Assembly (NCBI GenBank): GCA_039029235.1
Contig: JBCCGO010000008.1
Coordinates: 1-24,874 of the forward strand
Length of the DNA: 24,874 bases
Origin: JBCBRR01 sp039029235
Lineage (GTDB): Bacteria; Bacteroidota; Bacteroidia; Cytophagales; Amoebophilaceae
Reading direction: 5' to 3'
Shown here: in pieces, positions 1 to 7,627 of the stretch
Layout of the letters: each line of letters starts with the position of its first letter
Numbering within the stretch: the stretch's first letter is position 1
Notes under the pieces: model-generated
The model's database searches: none
Seen by the model: only the letters and a program-made list of their open reading frames with translations
Told to the model about the DNA's origin: nothing
Program-made: the position numbers and the translations under genes

Positions 1-83
1 AGAAAGTGTCATGCGGAGTTTTGATCTTCTTGTTCATGGAGAGCTATCGTTTCGGTGCTTGTAGATCCAGCAGGTAATAAGTT

Positions 84-225
84 GCTGACTGGCTTTGCGG
101 GGAAGTTAAAGCATTTACCCAGAAGATGATACAGATGAGTAGGAGAACTGCAACTTCAGCTTCCCCCTTACAGCAGCCCTAGTGCGAGGGAAGGTCTGGG
201 GGCCCCTCTCGAGGTGGTCCCCAGG
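84..225 (+). repeat. Dispersed bipartite repeat, copy A
   Basis: Module 1 (about 84-130) contains CTGACT, TTTGCG, GGAAGTTA, TTTAC and GAAGATGAT in the same order and spacing as the reverse strand of 1540-1592. Module 2 (about 150-205) contains CTTACAGCAGCCCTAGTGCG followed by GTCTGGGG. It matches 16701-16760 (+) and, more weakly, 1503-1534 (-). Module 2 runs into a hairpin with CTGGGG at 196-201 pairing with CCCCAG at 219-224. The nature of the element is unknown; a decayed mobile element or structured intergenic repeat are both possible. Confidence 0.55.
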
Positions 226-328
226 GCGAGGAGGGGGGGCAGGAGCGGGGTAGGCTGGAAGGATGCGCTCTTGGAGGGGAATGTACACTTTTAGGCATTA
301 TTAGGACACTTTTAGGTCGTTTTGGCCA

Positions 329-361
329 CCCCATCGGCGGGACGCAGTTCCGCCGATGGGG
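329..361. repeat. Perfect 12-bp inverted repeat (strong hairpin)
   Basis: CCCCATCGGCGG at 329-340 and CCGCCGATGGGG at 350-361 are exact reverse complements around a 9-nt loop. The stem is G/C-rich and very stable. It lies about 70 bases beyond the stop of the reverse-strand gene at 429-1172. There is no T-run after the stem on either strand, so it is not a textbook intrinsic terminator. It could be a 3'-end processing or stabilising structure, or a protein-binding site. Confidence 0.6.
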
Positions 362-428
362 ACCTAGGCCGCCGACCAATGGCCCAATGACCAACCTAGG
401 ACGCACCAATGATCCAAGGCCCAATGTC

Positions 429-1172
429 CTAAAACTTCCGGAGAGCCGAAACGCCGAGGCTGTCGTGGGCACAGTTGCTGCTGCTGACATGGAGGCCCGC
501 CGAAGAGAAACCCCCAACAATCAGAGGATCGCCATCTTTGTCTTTGTCCCTGCAACGTGTGTACGTCAAAGGATTATCGCTATACAAGCGCTCCCCACTC
601 CTGACGTGGTGCAGCAACAGCACCACCGCTGCCTCTAAAGCTCCGGGCAGCTCATAGTCCAGGCCCGTACGATTCGCATGGTCCACCACCAGCTGGCATT
701 GGCTATCATAGTTCTTATACTCGCTCTCTGGAAGCAACCTCCGCGTCATCAAGACCCAGTACGAACGGCCTGGAGCTTGATGCCCTACCGCATTGCGGAC
801 ATAACTATGATAATCACGATACTTAGCCCCATAGCCGCCGCCTCGGGGAGACTTGATCAGCTCGCCCAGATAGTCTAGCGTCAATGGCTTGCCATTCACT
901 CGCTCCGGGATCAGCACTAGCAAGTGCGTATCCTTTACCTGCTTCCCTGGCCAGAAGGGACAATCGCTATCTAGGATCTCCACTATATCGGAGGGCAACG
1001 CAGGCTCAGCACCTACATCGCCAAAATAACGCTCCCACACCGTTTTATCAATTTTATCAATATCGCTGCCGCCTAGTGAAGTTGAGGGAAAGAGAAAATG
1101 GCAAGCACCGCATGAAAGCAAAAATCTCAGGAGCAGTAATCGGGATAAGGTTCTTGATAAGTATGTGTACAT
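429..1172 (-). CDS. Probable secreted lipoprotein of an unnamed intracellular-bacterium family
   Basis: The 247-residue protein starts with a short basic N-terminus and a leucine-rich segment (residues 9-20) ending LLSC at 18-21. This reads as a lipoprotein signal with Cys21 as the lipid-carrying residue; Cys24 is an alternative. From about residue 47 to the end it shows a pattern I recognise from memory as a recurrent, functionally uncharacterised module in amoeba- and arthropod-associated intracellular bacteria. The pattern is YFGDVG, CPFWPGKQVKDTH, LVLIP, NGKPLTLDYLGELI, YWVLMTR, HANRTGLDYELPGALEAA, HHVRSGERLYSDNP, TYTRC, VVGGFSSAGL-type text and a terminal ALRKF. The C-terminus ends where the module usually ends, so the gene looks complete. 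It stands alone between repeat-rich spacers. An effector or surface role is inference; no catalytic motif is apparent. Confidence 0.75.
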   Translation of the reverse strand: MYTYLSRTLSRLLLLRFLLSCGACHFLFPSTSLGGSDIDKIDKTVWERYFGDVGAEPALPSDIVEILDSDCPFWPGKQVKDTHLLVLIPERVNGKPLTLDYLGELIKSPRGGGYGAKYRDYHSYVRNAVGHQAPGRSYWVLMTRRLLPESEYKNYDSQCQLVVDHANRTGLDYELPGALEAAVVLLLHHVRSGERLYSDNPLTYTRCRDKDKDGDPLIVGGFSSAGLHVSSSNCAHDSLGVSALRKF

Positions 1173-1882
1173 GGTCAGTGGGTTATCAAGCGTTGTGTAG
1201 CATTGGGTTCTACAAAACTAGCCTTCTTGGCTAGAGAAAAGCAAGCTTAGCTGTGGCCTATTTCACAAGTGCATTGCAGTCTGGCGGTTGGCCTCTGGCG
1301 AAGCTACCAATTTACTGAGAAGCTACCCATGGTGAACTAAGTTTTTAACCCGCGCCAGGTCGGCGTGTAGCCCGACAAGCAAGGCATGAAAGTAACTTCC
1401 ACGCCAGTGGGTGAGTAATTTAGTGCGAAGTTAAAAATAACTCCTAAGATCGGTCCTGATCCTTTTTTCATACACACTTTTTCGGGACACTGCCCCCCTT
1501 TGGGCGAACACACTAAGGTTGCTGAGGGGGTAAGACTAGCCCCTTGCATCATCTTCCAGTAAACTCGTAACTTCCACGCAAAGTCAGCTAGCACCCTCAG
1601 TTTCCCAATAAACTCGTCACTTCGCTCCTCGATTCAGCCACTATGCTTACCAAATGTTACACAACTATCTCTCCTGGCAGAGCAACGCGGGCTAGTGCAG
1701 CAGTACGCAGCGAGGAATTTCCCCCACACATGGAATTTAGGTGAGCTGCCACCTATTTCTAGGAGATTGGAGCTACCTAGAACTTCTCCCCAAGTCGGTC
1801 CAGGCGGCGAGCAAGTGCGCTTTACCTACCGGATAGGACAATGGCACGTTCAAGTGCTATCTAGTATAGGCGATCTCTCTCG
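1173..1882. other. 710-bp gene-free spacer with degenerate repeats
   Basis: This is the spacer between the 5' end of the lipoprotein-like gene and the 3' end of oppF. The open frames are short, with atypical composition and no domain. It holds repeat copy B (about 1480-1592, reverse strand), a related motif in the opposite orientation at 1300-1322, and a 13-bp word GTAACTTCCACGC at 1392-1404 that recurs exactly at 1567-1579. A GTGTCCCGAAAAAGTGTG stretch lies on the reverse strand near 1475-1492. It presumably also contains the promoter of the lipoprotein-like gene, but I could not place it. Confidence 0.5.
1480..1592 (-). repeat. Dispersed bipartite repeat, copy B
   Basis: On the reverse strand this carries CTGACTTTGCG, GGAAGTTAC, GTTTACTGG and AAGATGATGCA, which is module 1 of copy A at 84-140. 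It is followed by CAGCAACCTTAGTG, which is module 2 of copy A and of 16701-16760. The order of modules is the same as in copy A. A sixth-type fragment, GAAGCTACCAATTTACTGAG on the forward strand at 1300-1319, resembles module 1 and faces it, making an imperfect inverted pair about 250 bp apart. This geometry could be a miniature transposable element remnant. Confidence 0.5.
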
Positions 1883-2914
1883 CTAGTCAGTGCTGCCTGT
1901 CGTGTGTAGGGGGTGGTGGCACCGAAACCAATGGGTTTTGTCTAGGAATGTGGGAGCGGGGTAGGTCTCTCGGCACAGGGTAGTAGCTCGCCAGCACCTA
2001 GGTTGGAAGTGGCATCCTGTAGGAGGGGATAGGGGGCTGGGTATATCGCCGCGTAGGATAATCCGCTCTCGCTTGCGGTCAGGGGCTGGGACAGGGATGG
2101 CAGAGAGTAGTGCCTTGGTGTAGGGATGCTGGGGATTTTGATAGATAGCCTTAGCTGGGGCCATTTCAACGATCTTGCCTAGGTACATCACAGCTACTTG
2201 ATGTGAAACAAATTCTACTACGTTCAGGTCATGGGCAATAAAGAGATAGGTGAGCCCTAGGGCTTGCTGTAGGTCTAGCAGTAGGTTGACCATCTGGGCC
2301 TGGATGGAGACGTCTAGGGCTGAGACCGCTTCGTCACAGACGATAAACCGAGGGCTGACAGCGAGGGCACGAGCGATGCAGATACGCTGGCGTTGCCCGC
2401 CAGAGAATTCATGGGGGTATTTGCTGAGGGCACTCTGAGGCAACTGTACATAGTCTAGTAGTTCGTGCAATCGTTTCTGGCGCTGTGCTGCCGTTTGGTA
2501 GCGCTGGTGGATCTGGAGAGGCTCTGCTAGGATGGCACTAATGGTCATCCTAGGATTGAGAGCAGCATAAGGGTTCTGGAAGATGAGTTGCATTTGCTGT
2601 CGCATGGTTCGCATAGCCCTGGGCCCGAGCTGAGTGATGTCTGTACCTGCAAAAATGATCTGGCCTTCACTGGGCTCAATAAGGCGCAGTATGGCCCTGC
2701 CCAGGGTTGACTTGCCACAGCCTGACTCTCCTACGAGCCCGAGGGTTTCTCCTTTCTTGATAGCAAAGCTCACCCTATCTACGGCGCTTATGGCTGCTGT
2801 ACTGCCGAAAACCCCTGATCCTACCCGGAAGCGCTTGGACAAGGCGCGCACTTCTAAGAGGTTTCCGGTTTGGCTAGCTGGTGTCATCGGCTCGGTGCGC
2901 TTGGTCATACACAT
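1883..2914 (-). CDS. oppF: Oligopeptide ABC transporter ATP-binding protein OppF
   Basis: This is a 343-residue cytoplasmic ATPase that powers peptide import with OppD through the OppBC channel. Visible motifs are Walker A GESGCGKST (62-70), signature SGGQRQR (171-177), Walker B IVCDEAVSALD (191-201) and the switch His228. After the ATPase core comes the C-terminal extension specific to Opp/Dpp ATPases, with HPYTKALL near 263-270. It has four cysteines (301, 307, 314, 332) in the CX5CX6C...C arrangement linked to an Fe-S cluster in this family. It is the last gene of the opp cluster, starting 4 bases after the oppD stop, so co-transcription and translational coupling are likely. The start could also be Met3 or Met10. 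The oppF rather than dppF name rests on position after oppD; substrate range cannot be read from sequence. Confidence 0.93.
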   Translation of the reverse strand: MCMTKRTEPMTPASQTGNLLEVRALSKRFRVGSGVFGSTAAISAVDRVSFAIKKGETLGLVGESGCGKSTLGRAILRLIEPSEGQIIFAGTDITQLGPRAMRTMRQQMQLIFQNPYAALNPRMTISAILAEPLQIHQRYQTAAQRQKRLHELLDYVQLPQSALSKYPHEFSGGQRQRICIARALAVSPRFIVCDEAVSALDVSIQAQMVNLLLDLQQALGLTYLFIAHDLNVVEFVSHQVAVMYLGKIVEMAPAKAIYQNPQHPYTKALLSAIPVPAPDRKRERIILRGDIPSPLSPPTGCHFQPRCWRATTLCRETYPAPTFLDKTHWFRCHHPLHTTGSTD

Positions 2915-2918
2915 TGTT

Positions 2919-3908
2919 CTAAGCTATGGGATAGAAGCAAGCAGCCCAGTGGCTCGGGGACTTTTCTTCGAGTGGGGGCGGACCTTGCTCACCGCGACAG
3001 GCTGGCTGTACCTGCTGGCAGCGGTCCTGGAAGCTGCACCCTGGGGGTAAACTAGTCAGAGCAGGCACTACACCCCTGATGGTTGCTAGTCTTTGGGGGG
3101 TTTTGTTCTGGCTAGGCTCTAGAGTAGGTATAGCATTAAGCAGTCCTTGCGTATAGGGGTGCTTAGGATGGCTCAGTAGGGTCTGTACAGGTGCTTGCTC
3201 TACGATCTTGCCTGCGTACATAACAGCTACTTCGTGACACACTTCTGCCACTACCCCTAGGTCATGCGTAATAAAGATAATCCCCATACCCAGCTCCTCC
3301 TGCAAGCGCGTCAGTAAATCTAGTATTTGGGCCTGGATAGTTACATCTAGCGCTGTGGTGGGTTCGTCAGCAATCAGAATAGTAGGCTTGCCTGCCAGGG
3401 CCATCGCAATCATGGCCCGCTGCTGCATACCACCCGAGAGTTGGTGTGGGTACTCTTGGAAGCACACAGCAGGTGCTGGGATGCCTACGAGGCTAAGCAG
3501 TTCTATAGCTTGGTCGCGCGCTTCCTGGTGGGTTAGGGGCTGGTGTAGGGTCAAGGCTTCGCTGATTTGGTAGCCTATGGTAAACACAGGGTTGAGTGAG
3601 GTCATGGGCTCCTGAAAAATCATGGCTATCTGGCTACCCCGTACGGTACGCATCGCCTGGTCTGGTAGTTGACATAAGTCTTGATCTCCCAGCCAAATTG
3701 CGCCCCCAACAATGTTACCTACAGGGCCATTAATGAGCCGCATGACCGATAGGGCGGTAACAGACTTGCCAGAGCCAGACTCGCCTACAATGCCTAGGGT
3801 CTTGCCTGGGTACACGTCAAAGGAGACGCCATTGACAGCGGTTACCGTCCCCTGCTCAGTCCTGAACTGGGTAACTAGATTCCTTACGGTCAGTATTTTC
3901 TCTTTCAT
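2919..3908 (-). CDS. oppD: Oligopeptide ABC transporter ATP-binding protein OppD
   Basis: This is the 329-residue partner ATPase of OppF. It has Walker A GESGSGKS (42-49), a Q-loop in IFQEPMTSLNP, signature LSGGMQQR (157-164), Walker B ILIADEPTTALD (177-188) and the switch His215. A C-terminal peptide-transporter extension (HPYTQGLL near 250-257) carries Cys291, Cys297, Cys304 and Cys324 in the same Fe-S-type spacing as OppF. Length is normal for the family. It starts 3 bases after the oppC stop and ends 4 bases before oppF, so the three genes form one tight transcription unit. Nothing suggests loss of function. Confidence 0.94.
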   Translation of the reverse strand: MKEKILTVRNLVTQFRTEQGTVTAVNGVSFDVYPGKTLGIVGESGSGKSVTALSVMRLINGPVGNIVGGAIWLGDQDLCQLPDQAMRTVRGSQIAMIFQEPMTSLNPVFTIGYQISEALTLHQPLTHQEARDQAIELLSLVGIPAPAVCFQEYPHQLSGGMQQRAMIAMALAGKPTILIADEPTTALDVTIQAQILDLLTRLQEELGMGIIFITHDLGVVAEVCHEVAVMYAGKIVEQAPVQTLLSHPKHPYTQGLLNAIPTLEPSQNKTPQRLATIRGVVPALTSLPPGCSFQDRCQQVQPACRGEQGPPPLEEKSPSHWAACFYPIA

Positions 3909-3911
3909 AGC

Positions 3912-4760
3912 TTACTGGCCTCTGAGTTTAGGGTCTAGGGCATCTCTGAGCGCATCGCTCAGGATGTTGAAGGCTAAAACTACTAGAAACATAGCTAGGG
4001 TGGCAAAGATGAGTTGCCACCATACGCCTCTTACGAGCTCTACCTTGGCATCGTTGATCATGATGCCCCAGCTGGGCCTGTTCTGAACACCTAGGCCTAG
4101 GTATGAAAGGATTACTTCTGACTTGATAGCGCTCTGGAAGATGGCCGAAAACCTGATGATCACGATGTGGATGGTGTTGGGGATGATATGGAAGAGCAGC
4201 TTTCTGGCGTCACTGGCTCCGATAGCTGTGGCAGCTTGTATATAGTCTCGGTCTTTATGACGCATCACCTCGCCCCTGATCAGCCGGCATAGTCCGACCC
4301 AGCTAGTCATCCCTAGAGCCATGTACACGGCTAGGATGCCTTTCCCGAGGATAAAGGCGAGTGCAATGAGTAGTATGATATCAGGAATAGCAGCTAGCGT
4401 ACTGTATAGCCAAACAATAAGTTCGTCAACAATCCCCCCAAAGTAGCCTGAGACAGCCCCGAGTGCTACGCCTATGGTGATGGCTAGGATGCTTACGACA
4501 AAGCCGATGCTCATGGCTACTTCTGTGCTCTTGATTACTTTAGCCGCCACGCTCCTACCAAAGATATCTGTGCCAAACCAGTGCTGGCTACTAGGCGGTT
4601 CGTAAGAGCTGCCTACAGCTTGGTCCCAGTTACTGCCTAGTAGGCCTGTGCACGCTAGTACAGCTACCAAGGCATATCCTAGCACGACCACTAGGGCTAC
4701 GAGGGCTAGCTGGCTCCTAGCTAGGCGACGAAAAGTTTGTATCCAGGCAGATGGCATCAT
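3912..4760 (-). CDS. oppC: Oligopeptide ABC transporter permease OppC
   Basis: This is a 282-residue inner-membrane permease of the DppC/OppC type. A first membrane segment lies at about 19-40. It is followed by the family's periplasmic signature SQHWFGTDIFGRS (58-70) and a block of about five further hydrophobic segments. The cytoplasmic coupling loop reads QAATAIGAS...HIIPN (175-195), matching the EAA motif that docks on the ATPases. WGIMINDA (231-238) and the C-terminal DALRDALDPKLR are also typical. The gene lies 27 bases after oppB and 3 bases before oppD. It pairs with OppB to form the translocation pore. Confidence 0.93.
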   Translation of the reverse strand: MMPSAWIQTFRRLARSQLALVALVVVLGYALVAVLACTGLLGSNWDQAVGSSYEPPSSQHWFGTDIFGRSVAAKVIKSTEVAMSIGFVVSILAITIGVALGAVSGYFGGIVDELIVWLYSTLAAIPDIILLIALAFILGKGILAVYMALGMTSWVGLCRLIRGEVMRHKDRDYIQAATAIGASDARKLLFHIIPNTIHIVIIRFSAIFQSAIKSEVILSYLGLGVQNRPSWGIMINDAKVELVRGVWWQLIFATLAMFLVVLAFNILSDALRDALDPKLRGQ

Positions 4761-4787
4761 TACTGAGCTTATGATGGCGTTGGTGTA

Positions 4788-5729
4788 CTAGGATAGTCTG
4801 ATACGCGGGTCTAGCACGGTGTAGAGTATATCTGCTACTATGTTAAAGCTAAGATAGAGCAGGGCAGTCAGGGTAGTCATGGCTTTGATAACGGGGAAGT
4901 CTGTGTTATTGATAGCATATAGAGTGAGGCCTCCTATACCAGGGATACCAAAGAAGCTCTCTACCAAGATGGTGCCTAGGAGCCATGACGGAAGCTGGTT
5001 GGTTATGTGGGTGATGATGGATATGAATGCGTTTTTGAGTACGTGTCTGAAGAGTACCAGATACTCTGGGAGGCCCTTGGCTCTGGCTGTGCGTATATGG
5101 TCTTGGTATAGCTCATCGAGGACCACGGTTCTGTAAAACCGAATATTAGCGCCGATGCTGAGGGCGACGAGTATGATGCTGGGTAGGAGAATATAGGGGA
5201 TAAAATGTGGGAACCCATGCTCATAGCCTGCTATTTCGAACCAACCTAGTCGGTAGGCTAGTAACCACTGCCCCAGGAGAATGTAGGCAAGGCCAGAGAT
5301 GCTCATCATGACCACACTCAGTACTGCTAGGCTCCGGTCTAGCAGCCTACCTCTAAAAAAAGCAGCTACCAAGGAAATGGATATGGCCAAGAGGTTAGAG
5401 ATGATGAATGCGGGGGTGGTTAGGGTAAAGGAAACCCAGGCTCCTGACATGATCATGGGTCTGATTGGCTGCTGGGTAGCCCAGGAGCGACCAAAGCTAA
5501 AAGTAAAAGTAGACTTGAGAATATCTAAATACTGTACGAACCAAGGTCTGTCTAGACCTAGCTCATGCCGTAGCTCAGCCATTTGCTTGGCAGTGGCGTG
5601 CTTACCTAGCAAGACAGCGGTAGGGTCGTCGGCTACGACATGGAATAGCAAGAAGATAAGCAAGGACACGCTCATCAGGATGGGGATAGCATAGAGCAGT
5701 CGCCTAATCACATAGGTATAGAGATGCAT
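4788..5729 (-). CDS. oppB: Oligopeptide ABC transporter permease OppB
   Basis: This is a 313-residue inner-membrane permease. The N-terminus MHLYTYVIRRLLYAIP followed by a membrane segment (about 12-32) is characteristic of OppB/DppB. Next come LRHELGLDRPWFVQYL (53-68), several membrane helices, the coupling loop TARAKGLPEYLVLFRHVLKN (214-233), the conserved ESFFGIPGIGG (257-267) and the terminal DPRIRL. Length is normal. It begins 39 bases after the oppA1 stop, so it can be read from an oppA-proximal promoter. It forms the channel with OppC. Confidence 0.93.
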   Translation of the reverse strand: MHLYTYVIRRLLYAIPILMSVSLLIFLLFHVVADDPTAVLLGKHATAKQMAELRHELGLDRPWFVQYLDILKSTFTFSFGRSWATQQPIRPMIMSGAWVSFTLTTPAFIISNLLAISISLVAAFFRGRLLDRSLAVLSVVMMSISGLAYILLGQWLLAYRLGWFEIAGYEHGFPHFIPYILLPSIILVALSIGANIRFYRTVVLDELYQDHIRTARAKGLPEYLVLFRHVLKNAFISIITHITNQLPSWLLGTILVESFFGIPGIGGLTLYAINNTDFPVIKAMTTLTALLYLSFNIVADILYTVLDPRIRLS

Positions 5730-5768
5730 AAAGGTGTTTTTATGGTTTGATCACTGAAGCGCAGGAGC

Positions 5769-7523
5769 CTAATTCCTGGATAGGTCTATATCCAGGTATT
5801 GCTCTAGACCAATAGTGAAGTTAGGGCAGCAATAGTTTTTGACCCAGCTGTGGTACAAGGAGAAGTGGGTTGGATGTACTGTATAAAGCACTGGTACACT
5901 TTCGCCGACCATTTGATTGAGCTGCTCATAGAGAGCTGTCCTTGCTGGGGAGTCTGGCATGGCAACAGCCTGCTGGTAAAGCACGTTGAAGGAATCATCG
6001 TTAAAGTTCGCGCCAAGACCAGTAGGCTGCCCGGGAGCGTAGAACAGCTGAAAGAAGTTTTCAGCATCAGGATATTGTGCGAGCCAAGCTATAGCATGGA
6101 GCATAGTAGCTTTTTTCTGCTTCTTCCTTATTAGCTCAGGCCAAGTATTGGTTACTACACTTACGTTAATACCGATGGCTTTCATACACTGCTGGAAGAA
6201 TTCTGCCTTCTGTTTTTGGTTCGTATTAGCTCCGGTATCTACGGTAATTATCGGGAGCCCTTGGCCGCCCGGATAGCCTGCTTCTGCCAGGTATTGCCGG
6301 GCCTTATCGACGTCATACACGCAGTAGGGGTTTACATAGCTGGCCTGGTAGCCTGCCAAAACTGGGGGTATGGTTGAATGGGATATGGTGGCTGTACCCT
6401 TATGAAACAATTGATTGTACATGTCTCTATCGAGCGCTAGTGACATGGCTTGGCGTAGCTTGCGGTTATTGTTGAATAGGGGATGGGCATTGTTGATAAC
6501 AAAACAGCTAGTACCTACTTCGGGTACTTGGAATAGGAGTACCCCTCTGGCGCTGATACTAGGGATGAGCGCTCTGTTCTCAATGATTTCTGTGGCAATG
6601 TTATCTCGGGAGATATCCATAATGTCTATTTGGCCTTTCTGAAACTTGAGCCATCGCGGCTGTTCTTCGGGTAAGATATACGTGACTATCTTGTCTACGA
6701 ACGGCAGCTTTTTGCCAGCATAGGCGAGCATGTACTTGTATTCCTCAGCTGCTTCGCTGGGGAAGCGCTTGTCCCTGAAGGTTGGGTTCTTGTGATAAAC
6801 GATCTTGGCGTCCTGTGGGTGAAAGGCTTCTAAAGTAAAAGGCCCTGTACCTACAGGATGATTCACAAACTCTGCTCCGTAGTGCTCCACCGCCTCCTGG
6901 GCTAGTACACAACAAGGAGTCATAGCCAGGATGTGCAGGAATCGGGGATCGGGTTTGGTAAGGCGAAACTGGAGTGTGTAGCGGTCTATGGCTTGGAGCC
7001 CTGGTATGTCCTCTGTGTAGTCAGTAGCAGGAGCATCGACATATTTTTCGCGCCACTCATTCAAGCCTTGAATTTTCCCATCTATCATCCAAAAACCTTG
7101 TGCTTGGTTTCTAGGATCTGCTAATCTTTTGAAGGTGTACACAAAATCCTGGGCAGTCAGTTCTCTGCCTTGGCCATCAGGGAAGCAAGGATTGTCATGA
7201 AACTTTACGCCCTCTATGAGCTTGAAGGTATACACCAGCTGGTCTGCTGATATAGTAGGCATGGCTGCTGCCAGGTTGGGTACTAACTCGTAAGGTCTTT
7301 TGAGATAGTGGTACACGAGTAGGCCTTCATACACCTTAGCCATTTCTCGGATAGAATAATTATCTCCACCGTGGATGGGGTCTAGTCCTCTGATTTGCGC
7401 ATTGCTTACCGTTACTAATACTTTCTCTGTGGCCGTTCTGAGGGCTTGCGTCCGCTTTGTATAGAACCATAGCGCTGACGTGACTAGTACACTGGCCCCG
7501 ATACCTATAATAATTCTTCTCAT
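5769..7523 (-). CDS. oppA: Peptide-binding protein OppA, copy 1 (family 5 SBP)
   Basis: This 584-residue solute-binding protein of the SBP_bac_5 family should deliver peptides to OppBC. An N-terminal membrane segment (about 4-20) would export or anchor it; there is no lipobox cysteine, unlike many OppA proteins. Family text includes KVLVTVSNAQIRGLDP, AQDFVYTFKRLADP, VNHPVGTGPFTLE, LRQAMSLALDR and a TWPELI segment near the C-terminal part. An upstream in-frame ATG would add 13 residues. I chose the start at 7523 because it gives exactly the same length and N-terminus (MRR...IGIGAS) as copy 2. It is roughly four-fifths identical to copy 2 by eye, without obvious gaps. It is separated from copy 2 by 448 bases containing its own probable promoter, and lies directly upstream of oppB. 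Confidence 0.92.
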   Translation of the reverse strand: MRRIIIGIGASVLVTSALWFYTKRTQALRTATEKVLVTVSNAQIRGLDPIHGGDNYSIREMAKVYEGLLVYHYLKRPYELVPNLAAAMPTISADQLVYTFKLIEGVKFHDNPCFPDGQGRELTAQDFVYTFKRLADPRNQAQGFWMIDGKIQGLNEWREKYVDAPATDYTEDIPGLQAIDRYTLQFRLTKPDPRFLHILAMTPCCVLAQEAVEHYGAEFVNHPVGTGPFTLEAFHPQDAKIVYHKNPTFRDKRFPSEAAEEYKYMLAYAGKKLPFVDKIVTYILPEEQPRWLKFQKGQIDIMDISRDNIATEIIENRALIPSISARGVLLFQVPEVGTSCFVINNAHPLFNNNRKLRQAMSLALDRDMYNQLFHKGTATISHSTIPPVLAGYQASYVNPYCVYDVDKARQYLAEAGYPGGQGLPIITVDTGANTNQKQKAEFFQQCMKAIGINVSVVTNTWPELIRKKQKKATMLHAIAWLAQYPDAENFFQLFYAPGQPTGLGANFNDDSFNVLYQQAVAMPDSPARTALYEQLNQMVGESVPVLYTVHPTHFSLYHSWVKNYCCPNFTIGLEQYLDIDLSRN

Positions 7524-7581
7524 AGCTGCGTTGCTTTCCGTTAAAACGTATGGGTGCATCATCTAGCTGGCACCCCACACG

Positions 7582-7611
7582 TAAAACTATTAGTTTTACG
7601 CTTAAAACAAT
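7582..7611 (-). promoter_or_regulatory. Candidate promoter with overlapping operator, oppA1
   Basis: On the reverse strand there is a TAGTTTTA box (7589-7582), close to the Bacteroidota -7 consensus TAnnTTTG. An ATTG (7611-7608) stands 18 bases upstream, near the -33 position. The -7 box lies inside a perfect inverted repeat, CGTAAAACTA / TAGTTTTACG (7580-7589 and 7591-7600, one-base centre). That is the expected geometry for a repressor blocking polymerase. Boxes and spacing are the same upstream of oppA2 (9785-9814). Distance to the start codon is about 60 bases. Confidence 0.4.
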
Positions 7612-7614
7612 AAT

Positions 7615-7627
7615 GCCAATCATTGGC
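7615..7627. promoter_or_regulatory. Conserved palindrome GCCAAT-N-ATTGGC upstream of oppA1
   Basis: GCCAAT at 7615-7620 and ATTGGC at 7622-7627 form a perfect 6-bp dyad with a single central base. It lies just upstream of the candidate -33 element. The identical 13-bp dyad occurs at 9818-9830 upstream of oppA2. It could be an activator site; this is inference from symmetry, position and conservation between the two copies. Confidence 0.35.

Larger units (their letters stand above)
1..428. other. Gene-free, repeat-rich stretch
   Basis: I find no convincing gene here. Short reading frames exist on both strands but have biased, proline/arginine-rich or low-complexity translations and no recognisable domain. 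The stretch holds a copy of a degenerate dispersed repeat (about 84-260), a G/C-rich hairpin (196-224), an 11-bp direct repeat (285-295 and 306-316), a perfect 12-bp inverted repeat (329-361), and four CCAATG words between 376 and 426. It lies 3' of the reverse-strand gene at 429-1172, so some of the structure could act on that transcript's end. Confidence 0.6.

Noticed and set aside
179..520. Reverse-strand frame of 113 codons, and overlapping frames at 364-555 and 387-657
   Set aside because: Low-complexity Pro/Arg/Gly-rich text, overlap with the end of the well-supported gene at 429-1172, and no domain.
1337..1594. Reverse-strand frame of 85 codons
   Set aside because: It coincides with repeat copy B; text has no domain and the repeat explains the sequence better than coding.
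7484..7562. Upstream ATG at 7562 as the oppA1 start
   Set aside because: The extra 13 residues are absent from the otherwise equal-length paralogue, whose start aligns with 7523.
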